This document shows positions 34,120-47,079 of a DNA stretch of 64,000 nt, one piece after another. The stretch lies in contig JASXTE010000002.1 in assembly GCA_030280995.1 (NCBI GenBank), positions 10,988,683 to 11,052,682 of the forward strand, read 5' to 3'. Both the position numbers and the translations under genes were made by a program. Position 1 is the stretch's first letter. Every line of letters begins with the position of its first letter. Origin of the DNA: Hemileia vastatrix (taxonomy: Eukaryota; Basidiomycota; Pucciniomycetes; Pucciniales; Zaghouaniaceae). Below the pieces are notes generated by a model. That model was not told the origin of the DNA, ran no database searches, and was given only the letters and a program-made list of their open reading frames with translations.

Positions 34120-36420
34120 GTGTGATTTTGTAAGTATTATGATTTAAATCTTTTATTTTTTCAGCTTCCTCAATGGAAGCTAAATATGTTTCTATGAGAG
34201 CTATTGCATCATTCAGGAACATAATATCCTGTTCTAATACAAGTGCCTCATTTTTACAATCACTTTGAGATATTTTAATTTAAAAATACTCACTAGAATA
34301 ACTATTTTCATTATTATGATTACTAAGGCCAGAATCCTATGATCTTTCCATAAAATTTATTTTTTAATTAAAAGTATGACCCTTTACCCAAGGTTCATTA
34401 CATTTATAGTGAGTAATACTTTAATCTTTCTTAGGGACAATATGAGAAGTAGTTTTTTTTCATCTCTACTTTTAGATTATTTGTAGTAGATTTTACTACC
34501 TCAACATTTTTCTTGTAATGTTTATAACTTGACTCATATATGTGGTTCAATAATATTTCATTGAATATATTAATAAATCCAGAACTATCTCTGATGGTTT
34601 CAGTTCCAGATACAATAATTTATCTGACTGATATAGGCAATTTATATAATATTTTTTATTTCCACTGATCATAATAAATTTTTGGATCCATGGCTTTTAT
34701 AATTTTTATTAAATTCATTAAAAATACAATTGGGTTTACCCCAGCATTTGAATTATATCTTTTTTTTTCATACAATCTTTGTTGAGTGATTCTAAACTTT
34801 GTACCACCAATTTGTCTTTTAATTAATGCCTTCCATTCAATCCAGAAGTAATTAATTCCCTCATTCAGAAAAGCTTCAAATATAATAAGGCCACATCTTT
34901 AAGTAAAGATATTACTTGTGATGTTATTTCTTCATCAGGTAATTTGTATGAAAATTTTAAGTTATCAATTCTTTATATGAATTTTTGCCAATCAGATTTT
35001 TAATACCAATCAAAAGAAAGATATTGATCTAACTTAGAGCAGTTCTTCTGATTATTTCTGAATTCCTTGACATGAGGAATATTTAGTAATTCACTTACTT
35101 TGTCTAGATGATCATGTATTTCATCTTTTACTGATTTTCTTCTTTCAGAGTCCATGATACTATTTTCTTTTTCAATCATTAGTTTTCCATATGAATTTTC
35201 ATATGAAGTGGTATATTTTTCTCACAAGAAGTGTTTTTATCTACTTTTACAATATTTTCAGCATTTTTCAAAATGTTACCTACCTCTATTTCTAATTTAT
35301 GTAATCTATCTTTTATTACAGGTACATGTGATATAGTATCATTTACATTTTAAAATGACAATTTTACCCTTCCCTCAATTGTAGCCATTGTATTCTGACA
35401 ATGTTCTAATTTATTGTACAAATCTCTAATCTCAGAGTTTCATATTTTATTTTCATTATTAAATACATTATATTAATTCTCCATGGCCTTTAGATTATTA
35501 GCAGTAGTACTAAATGAATATTTAAGATTTGATAATAAATTTTCTGTATATTATTGGACTCTCTTGAGAATTATTCCAATTTTTAAATTCTTGATAAAAA
35601 CTTACTTATGATTTTTGATTCCATCAAATTTTCATTCATGAAATATTAAATTTAATCAGTATCTAACTCAGAATTTTCATCATTGTTTGTGTACTCAAAG
35701 TGTAACTCATTTAGCCCATTTTTAATGGTTTTAGTATTTTTTTATTTCAAAAAAAACTATTTACAGTTTTATCATGTAAAGATAAATCAAAAATACTATT
35801 ATCAAATGAAAAATCCTTAAGATCCTTATAAACTATATCCAATACATCATTTTTAAACTCATTAACTATGAGTAAAAATTTTTTATTATTATATAATTGA
35901 TTATTAGTAGATTGATGACTTACCATGGACTTATTCCACCTCCCTTCCTCTCTTTCCTTTTCCCCTGTAAGAGTGTCCTCCGGAGCTCTGATGAGGAGGA
36001 TGATTTTAGTTCTGTGTATACCAATCCCAATTCTATTTTATAACTGTTATCTTTTGGTCTTCTTCTGGAGCTTTAGCTAGAGTTTCTGCTGGTAGATAAG
36101 GGGAGGGGCTGTTTACTACTGAGGTAAGTTGGGCCTGAGGCTTACCAGAGCTTTATTTACTTCTATAAACCCTTGAGCTGCATTATTTTCTAGGTTTATC
36201 ATTTGGTAAACCATGCTGTTGACATTTAAAGTTAAGTTGTTTAGCAGTTGTGATAGGGAATGAATTTACTCTTGCAACATGTTTTTGATTTCTTCATTGA
36301 TATTTTATTTAAATAATTTTATTTTTCCTCTACTTTAAAGTGAGGAGTGTTGCTGCTGATTGACTGAGTTGGAGATCCTTGATCCTCCATTTATATGTCT
36401 TGTAACAAGTTTATCAGATG
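34120..36420 (-). pseudogene. RetA2 gag and ORF0 relic
   Basis: Minus-strand homologue of RetA 10260-12560, with many stops and shifts. The gag core, zinc-knuckle area and coiled-coil region can be followed by eye. At 35918-35923 the GTAAGT donor seen at the RetA ORF0 stop is conserved. ORF0 is readable upstream of it (NLENNAAQGFIEVN, PEEDQKITV). It joins 19377-20086 once RetB1 is removed. Confidence 0.8.
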
Positions 36421-37071
36421 TGTGTCTTGAATTGTAAAGTACTACCTCCTTACTCATATTTTCAAAATTTTCAAGCATCTTAAAAGTTGGTAATTTATCA
36501 AGAAATCAAGATAAAAGTATTTAACACTTCATGAAACAGTTTTATCAGTATAATATAATACTAATTAATTTAATAATTTGCTTTCTTGTAGGTTTTATAC
36601 TGAATTTATAGGTTCCAAAAGTCAAATATGCTTTTATGTGGTCACTTAATGTGATAGGTCTACCGATTCAGACATATTTTATATTTAAAAAAGAATTTTT
36701 TCATTAAATTTCTTTTAAAATATTTAATAATATGGAAAAAACAAGAATAAAGGATTAAAATTCCTGTTAAAAATAATCAATTAATATTCTTTTATTTATT
36801 AGCTTATTATCTGCAAAGATTACAAATTTAATTGTTCTATTTACAAATCTTTACTAAGAGAAATTTGCTCAAATAGTAGAAAAATTGTTGATTCTCATAT
36901 CACAACTCATATATAATGGGGCTTCTTTCTCTAATATCACTATATGTAGCTTCCCAACCCTTTGTAATTAATACAAATATTTTTATAGGGATTTTATTTA
37001 CTGTAGCCTTTATTTAATATTTTACTTACTGGAAGATAAAAGAGGGAAATTCTTGAGGAAAGGTCCCCAAT
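36421..37071 (-). promoter_or_regulatory. RetA2 5' leader and primer-binding site
   Basis: AT-rich leader aligned to RetA 12602-13188. The sequence next to the LTR matches the RetA primer site (AGGTCCCCAAT on the plus strand at 37061-37071). Confidence 0.65.
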
Positions 37072-38559
37072 TTTCAGGCCAATTTTAAGTAAAGAGAAAT
37101 TATTAGCTTAATTAGCTACTTGTCTAGAATATTTTAATGATCCAGTATGAATAGCGTTGTCCAAATCCAATTAAGTATTAAAATATTTTTCAATATAATG
37201 GTCTCAGAAATTTAATCTCACTTAATATAAATGGTATACAGCTTACAGTTGGTAGAAAAATAGAGTATATGATTTTAAAAAATACTAAAAAGACTTTAAT
37301 AGTGCTTATGAATATGTATTGTAATTTATATTTTATATGTTTGAAAATTTAATGTAAAAGAATTTAGAATAGCAACCCAAAAACCTCATCCTTATATACC
37401 TGTAAATCCCCAATGTTCCCCCTTATTTTCTCAAGCCTTTCCACAGCTAATGAAACCTCATACTAGCCATTCCAAATGCTTATCAACCTATTTACTATCC
37501 CAAAACAAAAGAATAATAATATCACACTCCAAAATACAATAATAAAATGGGGTAATCCATATAAATAAAGTAACACCTCAAAAAGAGAGTATATATGTGT
37601 AATTCTTAATATAAAAGACTAAATATGGAAATAAAAGCTCTAAAAATAATGTATAATTAAGGGAAATTAAGAGTAGAAATTAAGACATTAATTATAACTA
37701 TTTTAACTGTGAAATTCCCATTCCAAATAGCCAATATAGCCTAAGAACCTATTGGGAAACCCAAAAAAAGAAATGAAATGTGGGATGACTGAATGCAGAA
37801 TTTTGGAAGATGTTTGCATAGGTAAATCCTTGACTAAATAGGCAATTTTTAGAATTTTTCCAAAATATGGGTGCCAATCATGTGTTTATTAATGAAATTA
37901 GTGCATAGAATGATGTTAATGCACTAATAATGATATTATGACACTAAGTAAGAGCCTCTTTCTTATTTTAGAATGTTTAAACATAAATAGCATACACTAT
38001 GGGATAATCTTATTGTGAAATTATTCAATTTCTTTAGAATGAAGCTATGCACATAAGATAAATGCAGGCAGAATAGGCCATTACACATAAGCCAATTCTA
38101 GCATAAAAAATATCAATTTTAGAAGTAGTATTTTTAGACATTTAAGTAGCCAAATCCATTTCACTAAATAAGGAAAATTAATCTTTCAAGCACAATTTTA
38201 ATATTATTAAATTTAGACTTCATATATCCAGCTTTTAAGTGATTTAGAGTTCATTTGTTAATTATTTCACTAAAATAAAGAAAAATATCTTTAGGACCAC
38301 TTACAAAATATGGAACCTTATTTCTAAGGTACTTATAATCACCCTTACGTATTCCAACTTACTTTAAGCTCATAAGACCTATAATGGTGGATATATGTGT
38401 GTATTTAAGGTAATATAATGGAATATACTGTATTAAATGACTTGTTTCAATTATTTATACATATTGTATAACATTACTTATTGTACCAATGTGTAATACA
38501 TGTGTTTAGAATATTTTATATACTTATTATAGTCAGTCTTGGGAATATCCAAGCTAAAA
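37072..38559 (-). repeat. RetA2 5' LTR, old
   Basis: About 1488 bp aligned end to end with the RetA LTR, roughly 70-75% identical by eye. Only about 2 CpGs remain, against about 18 in RetA, and most former CpG sites read TG or CA. Confidence 0.85.
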
Positions 38560-40319
38560 GAGTTCTTATTGATTGCAAATTTCAGTTAAATATTAAGTGT
38601 TGGTACTTTGAAAAAGCCACTGTTTTGAATTTTGATTTGGTTTATTAGAGCTTGAATCTTATAATATTTTTTCAAAATTTAGTCATAATTAAAAGAGATC
38701 TTGAGAAGATAATAATATATTTGAATAAAATATTCAGTAATATTTGAAAAGGAAGCCAAAAAAAAGAAGGAAAAAAAATTTCTTGGATTAATATAATGAA
38801 TTTTCATGATATTAATTTTTATAATTTTTTTGATAATTTATTATTTTAATTAATTACAGCTAGTCTTTACTTCACTAAAGATTCATAATTCTTACTAAAG
38901 ATCAATTACAATACATAAAATTATAGCTCTTTCAGATATAACCCAAAAAAAGTAAGAAGGTAATATAAATAAATATTTTAAAATGAAAAAGTGGTATTTT
39001 TCTATAAATTAATTTTTTGAACCAAACTCAATGAATATGACTATGCAAAACTGCACAAAATCTTTACAACAATTGAAAAGAGAACAGGGGAAAAAATCAT
39101 GAAATAAATGCCAAGTTCAGTTTTGGGACCCTATTACATTCATGGGTGCATTCCTGTGACAAACATGGAACGACCCTGCTTGAGCTCTTAATTTTTTTCT
39201 AAAAACAAAACTTGTAGAAAGACTCTTACAGCTTCCTTGCTGTAAGCAGAATCCAAGGGAGTTGGATAAGCCAAAGAAAACCCTGTCCCTTTATGTAATT
39301 ATGAGTTCACAATTAACTAAGCTAAAACCTCTACTTGATATAAAACTACCAATAAACTATTTGTTACTAACAGTGTTGAGATGTTAAAAGAGTGTCCTTT
39401 ATGATGAGGGTGAGAAACAAAACAGTAAAGATTTATTTAGAAACGTTATTTAAATGATTGAATATTATATTTTTATGAAGCTTTTATTTTCATATGATAT
39501 AGTTATTAAACTTAAATCCCTGGTTATGAGACCTTTAAAATGGTACCCTATAAGTTAATATATGCGATAATTATTGAGATTAATAAAATGTTATGTAAAA
39601 GTGTTATTTTATAAGGGTATTACAATTTTAAAATTTTTAATGTAAAATAATAACTATTTTTGATAATATGCATTGTTGCCTTTAATCATTAAGTTTTTAG
39701 ATGTTGGATTATGATGTTCTATTTTTGAGTTTACAGGATTGATATGCATAGTATGTCACTTTTCCTATTTTCCCTAGCCAGAGAATCCTAGAGTTCTAGT
39801 TGAGATTTTTCGGAGCATTCCAGAGCTTGTATGGACTTTGAAACTAAATTAGAACCTTAAAATACAAATGAAAAATCTAGAAAAATTATAGATGATAGAG
39901 CTGTGTCTCCTATATAATACATTCTAATTTTCATAGTCTGCGCAGCCTTAATCACCTGGCAAATAATTATCAAAGTTAAGAAAATTATAAAAAATCAAAA
40001 ATAACCAAAAATAATATATAAATTTATTAAAAAAAGCAGAAAAATATTAAAAATTACACAAAAGTTCCCAAAGGCTCTTAAGACTCCTAAATCTAGTTAC
40101 CATGTACTTTTAGACCTATACTTGCATTTCCTGAACTTTAATTTATTGATTAATCTTGACTTTTAAAATTATCCCATTTAAACTGTTTTATACACTCATT
40201 TTCTTAAATATAACATTTTTAAATTTAGATTGGCTTCTCCAATCTCAATAATCATCTCCAAGAAACCTGACTTTTATAGACTTTAAAGCCTTACTAAAAT
40301 TTAGACTGCCACATCCTCC
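38560..40319. other. AT-rich spacer; possible old LTR edge
   Basis: No gene. Near 39213 the sequence TGTAGAAAGACTC, then CCAAGGGAGTTGGA and CCCTGTCCCTTT, recalls the RetB LTR end (reverse), suggesting a very old LTR fragment of about 120 bp. The rest is AT-rich without recognisable features. Confidence 0.4.
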
Positions 40320-41127
40320 TGTCATGCACCACGTGACACTCAAGGCAAAAGAAGCTCATTAAATCAATAATACAGAGGTCTAAATCCATACTCAAAGTGC
40401 AGAAAACAATTCTAAATAGCAACTGCCACTTTACTTTGTGTACTCACTATTCAACCGCGCTATTCTAAACTTGAAATCTAAATTAGTCAATCTCTCAATA
40501 GTGTGTTTAGTCTTTTCTTTGATAAGCGACACAGAGCAATAGTTAATGTAATATTCTGCTAAAAGTTTTATTAAGTATCTGTGGGTTATTAAAAGGGGTA
40601 GTGAGAATGGACAGGATGGTTAGTGAAGGATTAAATGGTTAACGGATGTTAGTGAGGAGGGTCCAGGTGTAACAGGTGTATTTTCAGAGGTCTGTGGTGT
40701 GCAGAATGGTGGATGGGTATGAGGTCAATGCTAGGAGGTATATAGATATTAAAGGGATTAGATTTTGGTTCGCTATTTTTTTAGAATTAAATTATAAAAC
40801 GTATATAAAGTTAATAGTGGTAAAGCTTTAGGTTAAATCATTATTATTGTACATTTCCTTATTTTTCTCAGTAATCATTTCTAAAAACTTAAATCTTTGA
40901 TTATTGAGTTTCCAACCCTTTGTGAGATCTTAAGAATATTAATATTACCTTTAAATTATCTTAGAATTCTTTTTGAACATATCTCAAAGCAGTAGTTCTT
41001 CCTTCAAGCCATCTTCGAATCACTTCCTCAAAAATTTCCTCTGTGCTTTGAAGAAGTTTCTAAACCTTCCCTTCATCTCACTTTCCCAGGAACACCCTTG
41101 ACCTTGTGTGTAGGTTGTCCAGTGACA
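40320..41127 (+). repeat. RetC 5' LTR
   Basis: 808 bp, begins TGTCATGCACCACGTGACAC and ends CCAGTGACA. No TGG-type primer site follows directly, so the priming mode is unclear. Confidence 0.9.
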
Positions 41128-41202
41128 GTATAATTTAATTCTCCGTAGTTCTCATTCTTTGCACTACTACGTTTTTTTTCAAGTGTCTCTAAAATTTTTA
41201 AA

Positions 41203-42316
41203 ATGGTACCTGTTCAACACACTCCTCCTTCTGGCGCTACTACTAGGGCTTGTGCCAGAGGCAGGCCAACAGCCACACGGCCTGTTTGTAGAAGAAATTC
41301 CCCAGTATTATGATGATTCTAGCGAGGAAGAAGAAGGAGAGGATACAATGCATGAGGCGCCATCTGCCCCTGCTACTCACCCTTCTGGTAAACCTTCAGA
41401 ACCTGGACCATCTAATTCACTGGAAGACTTCATGACACTTTTCATGAAAACCCTTTCAAATCCAACGTCTTTGAAGGGATCAAAATTCAAAACTCCTTCC
41501 ATGAAATCTCCTGATAAATTCGATGGAGAACATTCAGACAGATTGCACCCCTTCTTGCAAACCTGCAAGCTCCTGTTCCATAATGACCCTTGAACCTTCA
41601 ATAAGGACTGATCAAAGGTTGTTTATGCTTCTTCATTCCTAGCCAGAAAAGCAGCAAGTTTTTTCAAACCTTATCTTTTCATGCTCTCTTCAACAGAAAC
41701 CCACTTACTCATAAATAACTGGGAAAAGTTTGAAGACCAGCTCTTTACATTGTTCAGTGACCCTAATGAAACTGACAATGCAGAAGTTAAAATGGATTTC
41801 CTCCACATGAGTGATAATGGTAAAGCCTCTGAATATATTTTGAACTTCAGAGCACTTCAAACTCAAGAAGGTTGGAATGATGCTGCCCTCAAGTATCATT
41901 TCAAAAAGGGACTTCCTTCAAGGATCCTGGATCAATTAAATCTTCATGGTCAGAAGATGACTACTTTAATGGATTTAATGGATTGAACCCTGGAACTTGA
42001 CAGAGTTTACCAAGGACGACTACAACATTGTTGATACGCCAAAGAATCTCAAGTCCTAAATTTAAAATCGGGACCTTCTTCACAACCACAGACAACTCAA
42101 TCCAAACCCAATAAGGGGAAGGACAAACCTCAACCAAAAATCTCAACCCCAGGTGATATCAGTAAGGTACTGGATCCAAAAAGGGAACTTAAAGAAGCTG
42201 AGAGGAAGAGACAAGCAGATAATGGGTTATGTATGTATTGTGGGGGTAAGCACAAGCTAGAAGATTGTGTAAAGTTGAAGGAAAGAGAAGGTACTAGTTC
42301 AAGGTTAAAAAACTAG
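41203..42316 (+). pseudogene. RetC gag
   Basis: ATG at 41203 gives MVPVQHTPPSGATTRACARG; after a shift at about 41308 the frame continues with an acidic YYDDSSEEEEGEDTMHEAPS and the gag core (KTPSMKSPDKFDGEHSDRL). A TGA at 41591 and a further stop and shift precede LINNWEKFEDQLFTLFSDPN and KYHFKKGLPSRILDQLNLHG. It ends with the zinc knuckle CMYCGGKHKLEDC and stops at 42314-42316. The N-terminus and the TPSMKxPDxFDG motif resemble rust-fungus gag proteins I recall from Austropuccinia psidii. Broken, so not functional. Confidence 0.82.
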
Positions 42317-42330
42317 TAGATATTTTACTT

Positions 42331-44427
42331 GTGTGCAAAGCAAACTATTTTATCTCTCACAGTGCACAGAACCTCCATGTCTTAAGAAGTGGAGTTGCCT
42401 TAAATTACTTGAGATTCATTCTTTTCAAGGAGGATACCCCCTTCAGTTGTCTTATAGGCTCTGGAGCTTCAATTTCTTTTGTCAGTTTATCTTTTGCAAA
42501 GAAGTTAAAGCTGAAATTCACAGATATTGATCAAACTCCAATTTTTTGGTCACATCAGAGGAACCCAAATATTGGGTAAGTAAGAAAGTTTTATGGGTTT
42601 TCAACTTTCTGAATTTTCCCCCCTTCAAGTGGGAATTATCAGTCTTGGATGCCCCAAGAATGGACGATACCATCCTTGGCCATGACTTTTTAACGCATTG
42701 GAATTCTGAAATTGATTGGTCACAGGGATTGATCACCGCGCCCACTAAGTATATTTCTGATTCTTCAATGCAGGTCAATAGGGAGTTAAACAACCTGCCT
42801 GAAAATGTCCTGCTAGAGGAAAAATCTCTGCCAGATGACTTGCAAGAATCTTATCTTTCTGTAAATGAGAAATTGGCTAACCCTTCTAGCTTGATCACTT
42901 CTCTCGAAGAGGATTTAAATTGCCTCAAAGTAGTCAAATTATGCTCTCTCAATTCTTCTCTTCCCTCAACAGATTATCTTGAAGATGATGAGGACAGCCA
43001 AATCAACTCTACAGGAAATCTATCACAATTTCCTTGATGTTTTCTCAATCCGCAAGGCCAATATATTACCACCTCATCAACCCTACGACCATCAAATAGA
43101 GTTGATAGGTCCAGTACCTCCGGCAGGTACTGTCTATTCTTTATTGAAGGACAAATATCAAGTTCTTCTAGACAACATTGCAGAGAATGTAGCCAAAGGT
43201 TTCATCAGAGCCAGTAAATCTCCAACCGGATCCCCTGTTCTTTTTGTAAAGAAAAAAGATGGTAGCCTTAGGTTGTGTGTTGACTATAGAAAGCTCAACA
43301 CAGTTACAAAGAAGAATGCATATCCAGTTCCTCCTATGTCATTGCTTCTTACCCTTTTCAATGGTGCTGATTTCTTTTCTAAAATTCATCTTAGAGGCGC
43401 TTATATTCTTATTCGCATTGCAAAAGGTCATGAACCACTGACTGCAATGTGCACTAGATTCATAAGTTTTGAATATTTAGTAATGCCTTTTGGATTATGT
43501 AACACACCATCTACTTTTCAAAATTTTGTTAATGAAATCTTTCAAGATGGTGTCAAACAGTTTGTTGTTTTCTACTTAGACAATATTTTAATCTTCTCAA
43601 AGACACTAGATTAACATATTCAACATGTTCGACAGGTTCTAAATCGCCTTCGAGATCACGGTCTCTATGCCAAGCACAATAAATTTGAATTCCATCTCAA
43701 ATCTATTGATTTTTTGGGGTTTACGTTATCCACTGATGGTTTAGTCATGGACGACAAAAAGGTCCAAAAAGTCCTGTAATGGCCTGAGCCCAAAACCTTT
43801 AAATCCCTCAAAGGATTTTTGGGTTTTGCCAATTTCTATAGAAGATTTATTAAAGATTAATCTAAAACTATTTCCAATAATACTTCTCTTCTTAGAAAAG
43901 ATATTCCTTTTGTTTTTACTTCTACAGCATAAAAGGAATTTGAAGCATTGAAGACTGCGTTCACCACAGATCCAGTTCTTTAACACTTTGATACTTCTGC
44001 TTTGACAATAGTCAAGACAGACACAAGAAAATATGCTATTGCAGGGGTCATTTCTCAATTCAATCCTGAAACAAAATTGTTTCATCCTGTTGCTTTTGAG
44101 TCACGCAAACTCATTGTGGCAGAATTAAATTATTAAATTCATGACAAAGAGCTTTTAGCTATAATTCACTGTCTTAAAAAATGGCGCTCTATTCTTCTCA
44201 GCCTAGATAGTCCTTTTCAAATCCTAACTGAGCATAATGCTTTGAAATACTTTATGTCATCCAAAGTTTTAACCAGGCGTCAAGCCAGGTGGGCTTAATT
44301 TCTCTTTTCTATTTCCTATTGCCCAGGTAAGAACTGTATTGTCCCAGATATCCTGTCATGTCGGGAAGACGTTTACCCACAGAGGGGGGACGCATTTTCT
44401 GACAAGAACCCAGCAAATGTGAAATAA
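42331..44427 (+). pseudogene. RetC protease, reverse transcriptase, RNase H
   Basis: Protease at about 42440: the usual DSG/DTG is GSG (SCLIGSGASISFVS), so the catalytic Asp is lost. A frameshift leads to WELSVLDAPRMDDTILGHDF. RT (42979-43614) has SPTGSPVLFVKKKDGSLRLC; the first catalytic Asp is His (FFSKIHLRGAY) and the YLDD box is YLDN, so two of three metal-binding Asps are changed. A TAA at 43612 ends that stretch, and the frame continues through several stops to RNase H ([47 protein letters not shown]) and PDILSCREDVYPQRGD. Enzymatically dead. Confidence 0.85.
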
Positions 44428-44430
44428 ATC

Positions 44431-45928
44431 TTCAACAAATAAATTTTAACGACTCATCAACTTAATTCAATGACAATTCAATCTTTTCAAAATCCACTAT
44501 CCAACATCCTCAAAGCTCAGTCAAAGGACAATTATTGTTTAGGGTTAAAAGACAAAATACTCTTGAAGCAAGGGGCAAAAAGATTTAGTATTGAATCAGG
44601 TCTATTAGTTTTTGAAGGTAGAGTAGTCATAACAAACAACAATGAAATAAAATTATGGATTTTCAACAGTTGACATGATTCTCCATTAGCTGTTCATTAT
44701 GGGGTTGATAAAACCTACCAGTTATTAGCGAGATATTTCTTCTGGCCAGGAATGACCAGAGAAATCAAGGCCTATATAAGATCTTGTTAAGAATGTAATA
44801 GGAATAAGGCTTCTTTCACCAGAAGCATAGGTGGCTTCAACCACTTCCTATTCCCTCTAATCCTTGGGAATCTTTTTTATGGATTTTATTTCTCAACTTC
44901 CTCTTTCTAATAATTTTGATGCTATATTAGTAATAGTAGATAGATTTTAAAAAATGTCTATTTTCATTAAAACCACTACTACTGCTACAGCAGAAGATTT
45001 GTCAAAATTGTTTCTAGAATATGTATTTTCCAAACATGGTTTACCTAATGATATTATTTCAGATAGAGGCTCATTGTTTGTATCTACATTCTGGACTCAA
45101 TTGTGTCAACAACTCAATATCACAAGGAATCTCTCCACGGTCTATCATCCTGAACCCGATGGGCAAATGGAAAGGGTCAACCTAATCCTCAAACAATACC
45201 TTCAAATGTATGTCAATTATCAACAAGATGATTGGACCACATGTTTACAATTGGCCAAATTAGCTTATAATAACTCGACTCATTCTTTGACACAACAATC
45301 TCCCTTCAAAACTGTTTATGGAAGACATCCTCGATTCAACTCAATCTATGTAGGAACTAGTCATCCTGAGGAACATTATCTTTGAACCATATCATGACTC
45401 TAAGAAGAGCTCAAATCAAACATGGAATTAGCAATTTGAAGGTACAAGGAACAGGCCGCTAAACATTGATAATCTGCTCCTTCCCTTAAACCAGGCGACA
45501 AAGTATAGCTCAACGCACGTAACACTTGAACAACTCGACCATCAATGAAACTTGCCAAAAAACGCTTGGGACCATTTGAAATTGACTCCAAAGTCTCTAA
45601 AACTGCATTTTGACTCAAGCTACCTCCTAAATGGCAGGCTATTCACCCTGTCTTCCACTTATCTCTCCTGGAACTGGCTTGAGAAACATACCCAGGCAGG
45701 AACCAACCTCCTCCGGAACCGGTCAAAGTAGAAAACCATCTAGAGTTGGAAGTAAGCTGTATCCTTGATTCAAGAATGGGCAAGGGAAAACTTCAATACC
45801 TCGTGGAATGGGAAGGCTTCCTCAATGACTCAGACAAAACATCTTGGGAACCAGCCATCAATGTTTCTAACGCCCCTGAACTCCTAAAATCTTTTCATCT
45901 TAAATATCCTTTAAAACCAAAACCTTAG
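44431..45928 (+). pseudogene. RetC integrase and chromodomain
   Basis: The zinc region reads HDSPLAVHYGVDKTYQLLAR and C..ECN with a stop (TAA) between the two Cys. The core has DFISQLPLSNNFDAILVIVD, IISDRGSLFVSTFW and PEPDGQMERVN, keeping Asp, Asp and Glu. After several stops a clean C-terminal frame (45746-45928) encodes a chromodomain, LEVSCILDSRMGKGKLQYLV then EWEGFLNDSDKTSWEPA. Chromodomains of this type tether integrase to chromatin. The stop at 45926-45928 is 170 bp before the (AAAAT)n array. Confidence 0.88.
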
Positions 45929-46095
45929 AACTCTCATTATTTTTCTCTTCTCTTCTCTTTTTTCTCTCTTTTCTTTCTTTTCTTAAAATTCTAAAACTTC
46001 TTTACTTCTAAAAAATCCTTACTTTGTTTTCTCTTTTCTTCTTTCTTCTCTTCAAAAGCTTTTGCAACCTTCTTTAAAAATAAATAAAAGAAAAG

Positions 46096-46367
46096 AAAAT
46101 AAAATAAAATAAAATAAAATAAAATAAAATAAAATGAAATAAAATAAAATAAAATAAAATAAAATAAAATAAAATAAAATAAAATAAAATAAAATAAAAT
46201 AAAATAAAATAAAATAAAATAAAATAAAATAAAATAAAATAAAATAAAATAAAATAAAATAAAATAAAATAAAATAAAATAAAATAAAATAAAATAAAAT
46301 AAAATAAAATAAAATAAAATAAAATAAAATAAAATAAAATAAAATAAAATAAAATAAAATAAAATAA
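46096..46367 (+). repeat. (AAAAT)n array in RetC
   Basis: About 54 AAAAT units with a single GAAAT interruption near 46136, then degenerate TAAAT repeats to about 46430. It is A-rich on the pol-sense strand and lies between pol and the antisense gene, as in RetB. 46430-47079 beyond it is T-rich and shows no gene. Confidence 0.95.
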
Positions 46368-47079
46368 AGTAAAATTAAATTAAATTAAATTAAAAAGTTA
46401 AATTAAAAATAAAATTAAATTAAATAATAAAAACAAAGTCTTAAAAATTTCATTAAAATAAAATCTTAAACATCAATAATTCCTTTAATTTTTATTCTTT
46501 TCTCCTTTTCAAACTTTTTTCTTTTTCAAAAGACAATTTTTATTTCCTTATTTCTTTTTCTTCGAACTATCAAAATTTTTCATGAACTCAATACAACAAT
46601 CTTTCTCAAACTTCACTTCAGCCTTTAAATCTCTCTTTTAAAATTCTTCAAACAAATTACTTCTTTCTTTCAAAATTATTTTTCAAAATTATTTTTCTGT
46701 TTCTTTTCAAATAACCGAAATTCCTCAAAAACTTCAATAAATAAACTTTCACAAATAACAAATTTTTCTCTTATTAAATTTTTATTTCAAACAAAATTGT
46801 TTACAATCAACTATTTTTTTCTTCTTACTTGAATTTCTTCCTTCTTTTCAAAACTTAAAACTAAAATTTTCTCAGTTAAATATTTTTTCTTTTCTTCTTT
46901 CAAAATTTAAAACAAAATTTTATTCAATTTTTTTTTCTTTTCTTTTTCTTTTTCTTTTCAAAATCTTATAAAATATATATCAAAGTTTCAATTAAAACAA
47001 CAAAATAAAATAAATAAATAAATACACAATGCTTTCTACTTTTTTCCTTCCCTCTTCCTTTCTTTTTTCTCTTTCCATT

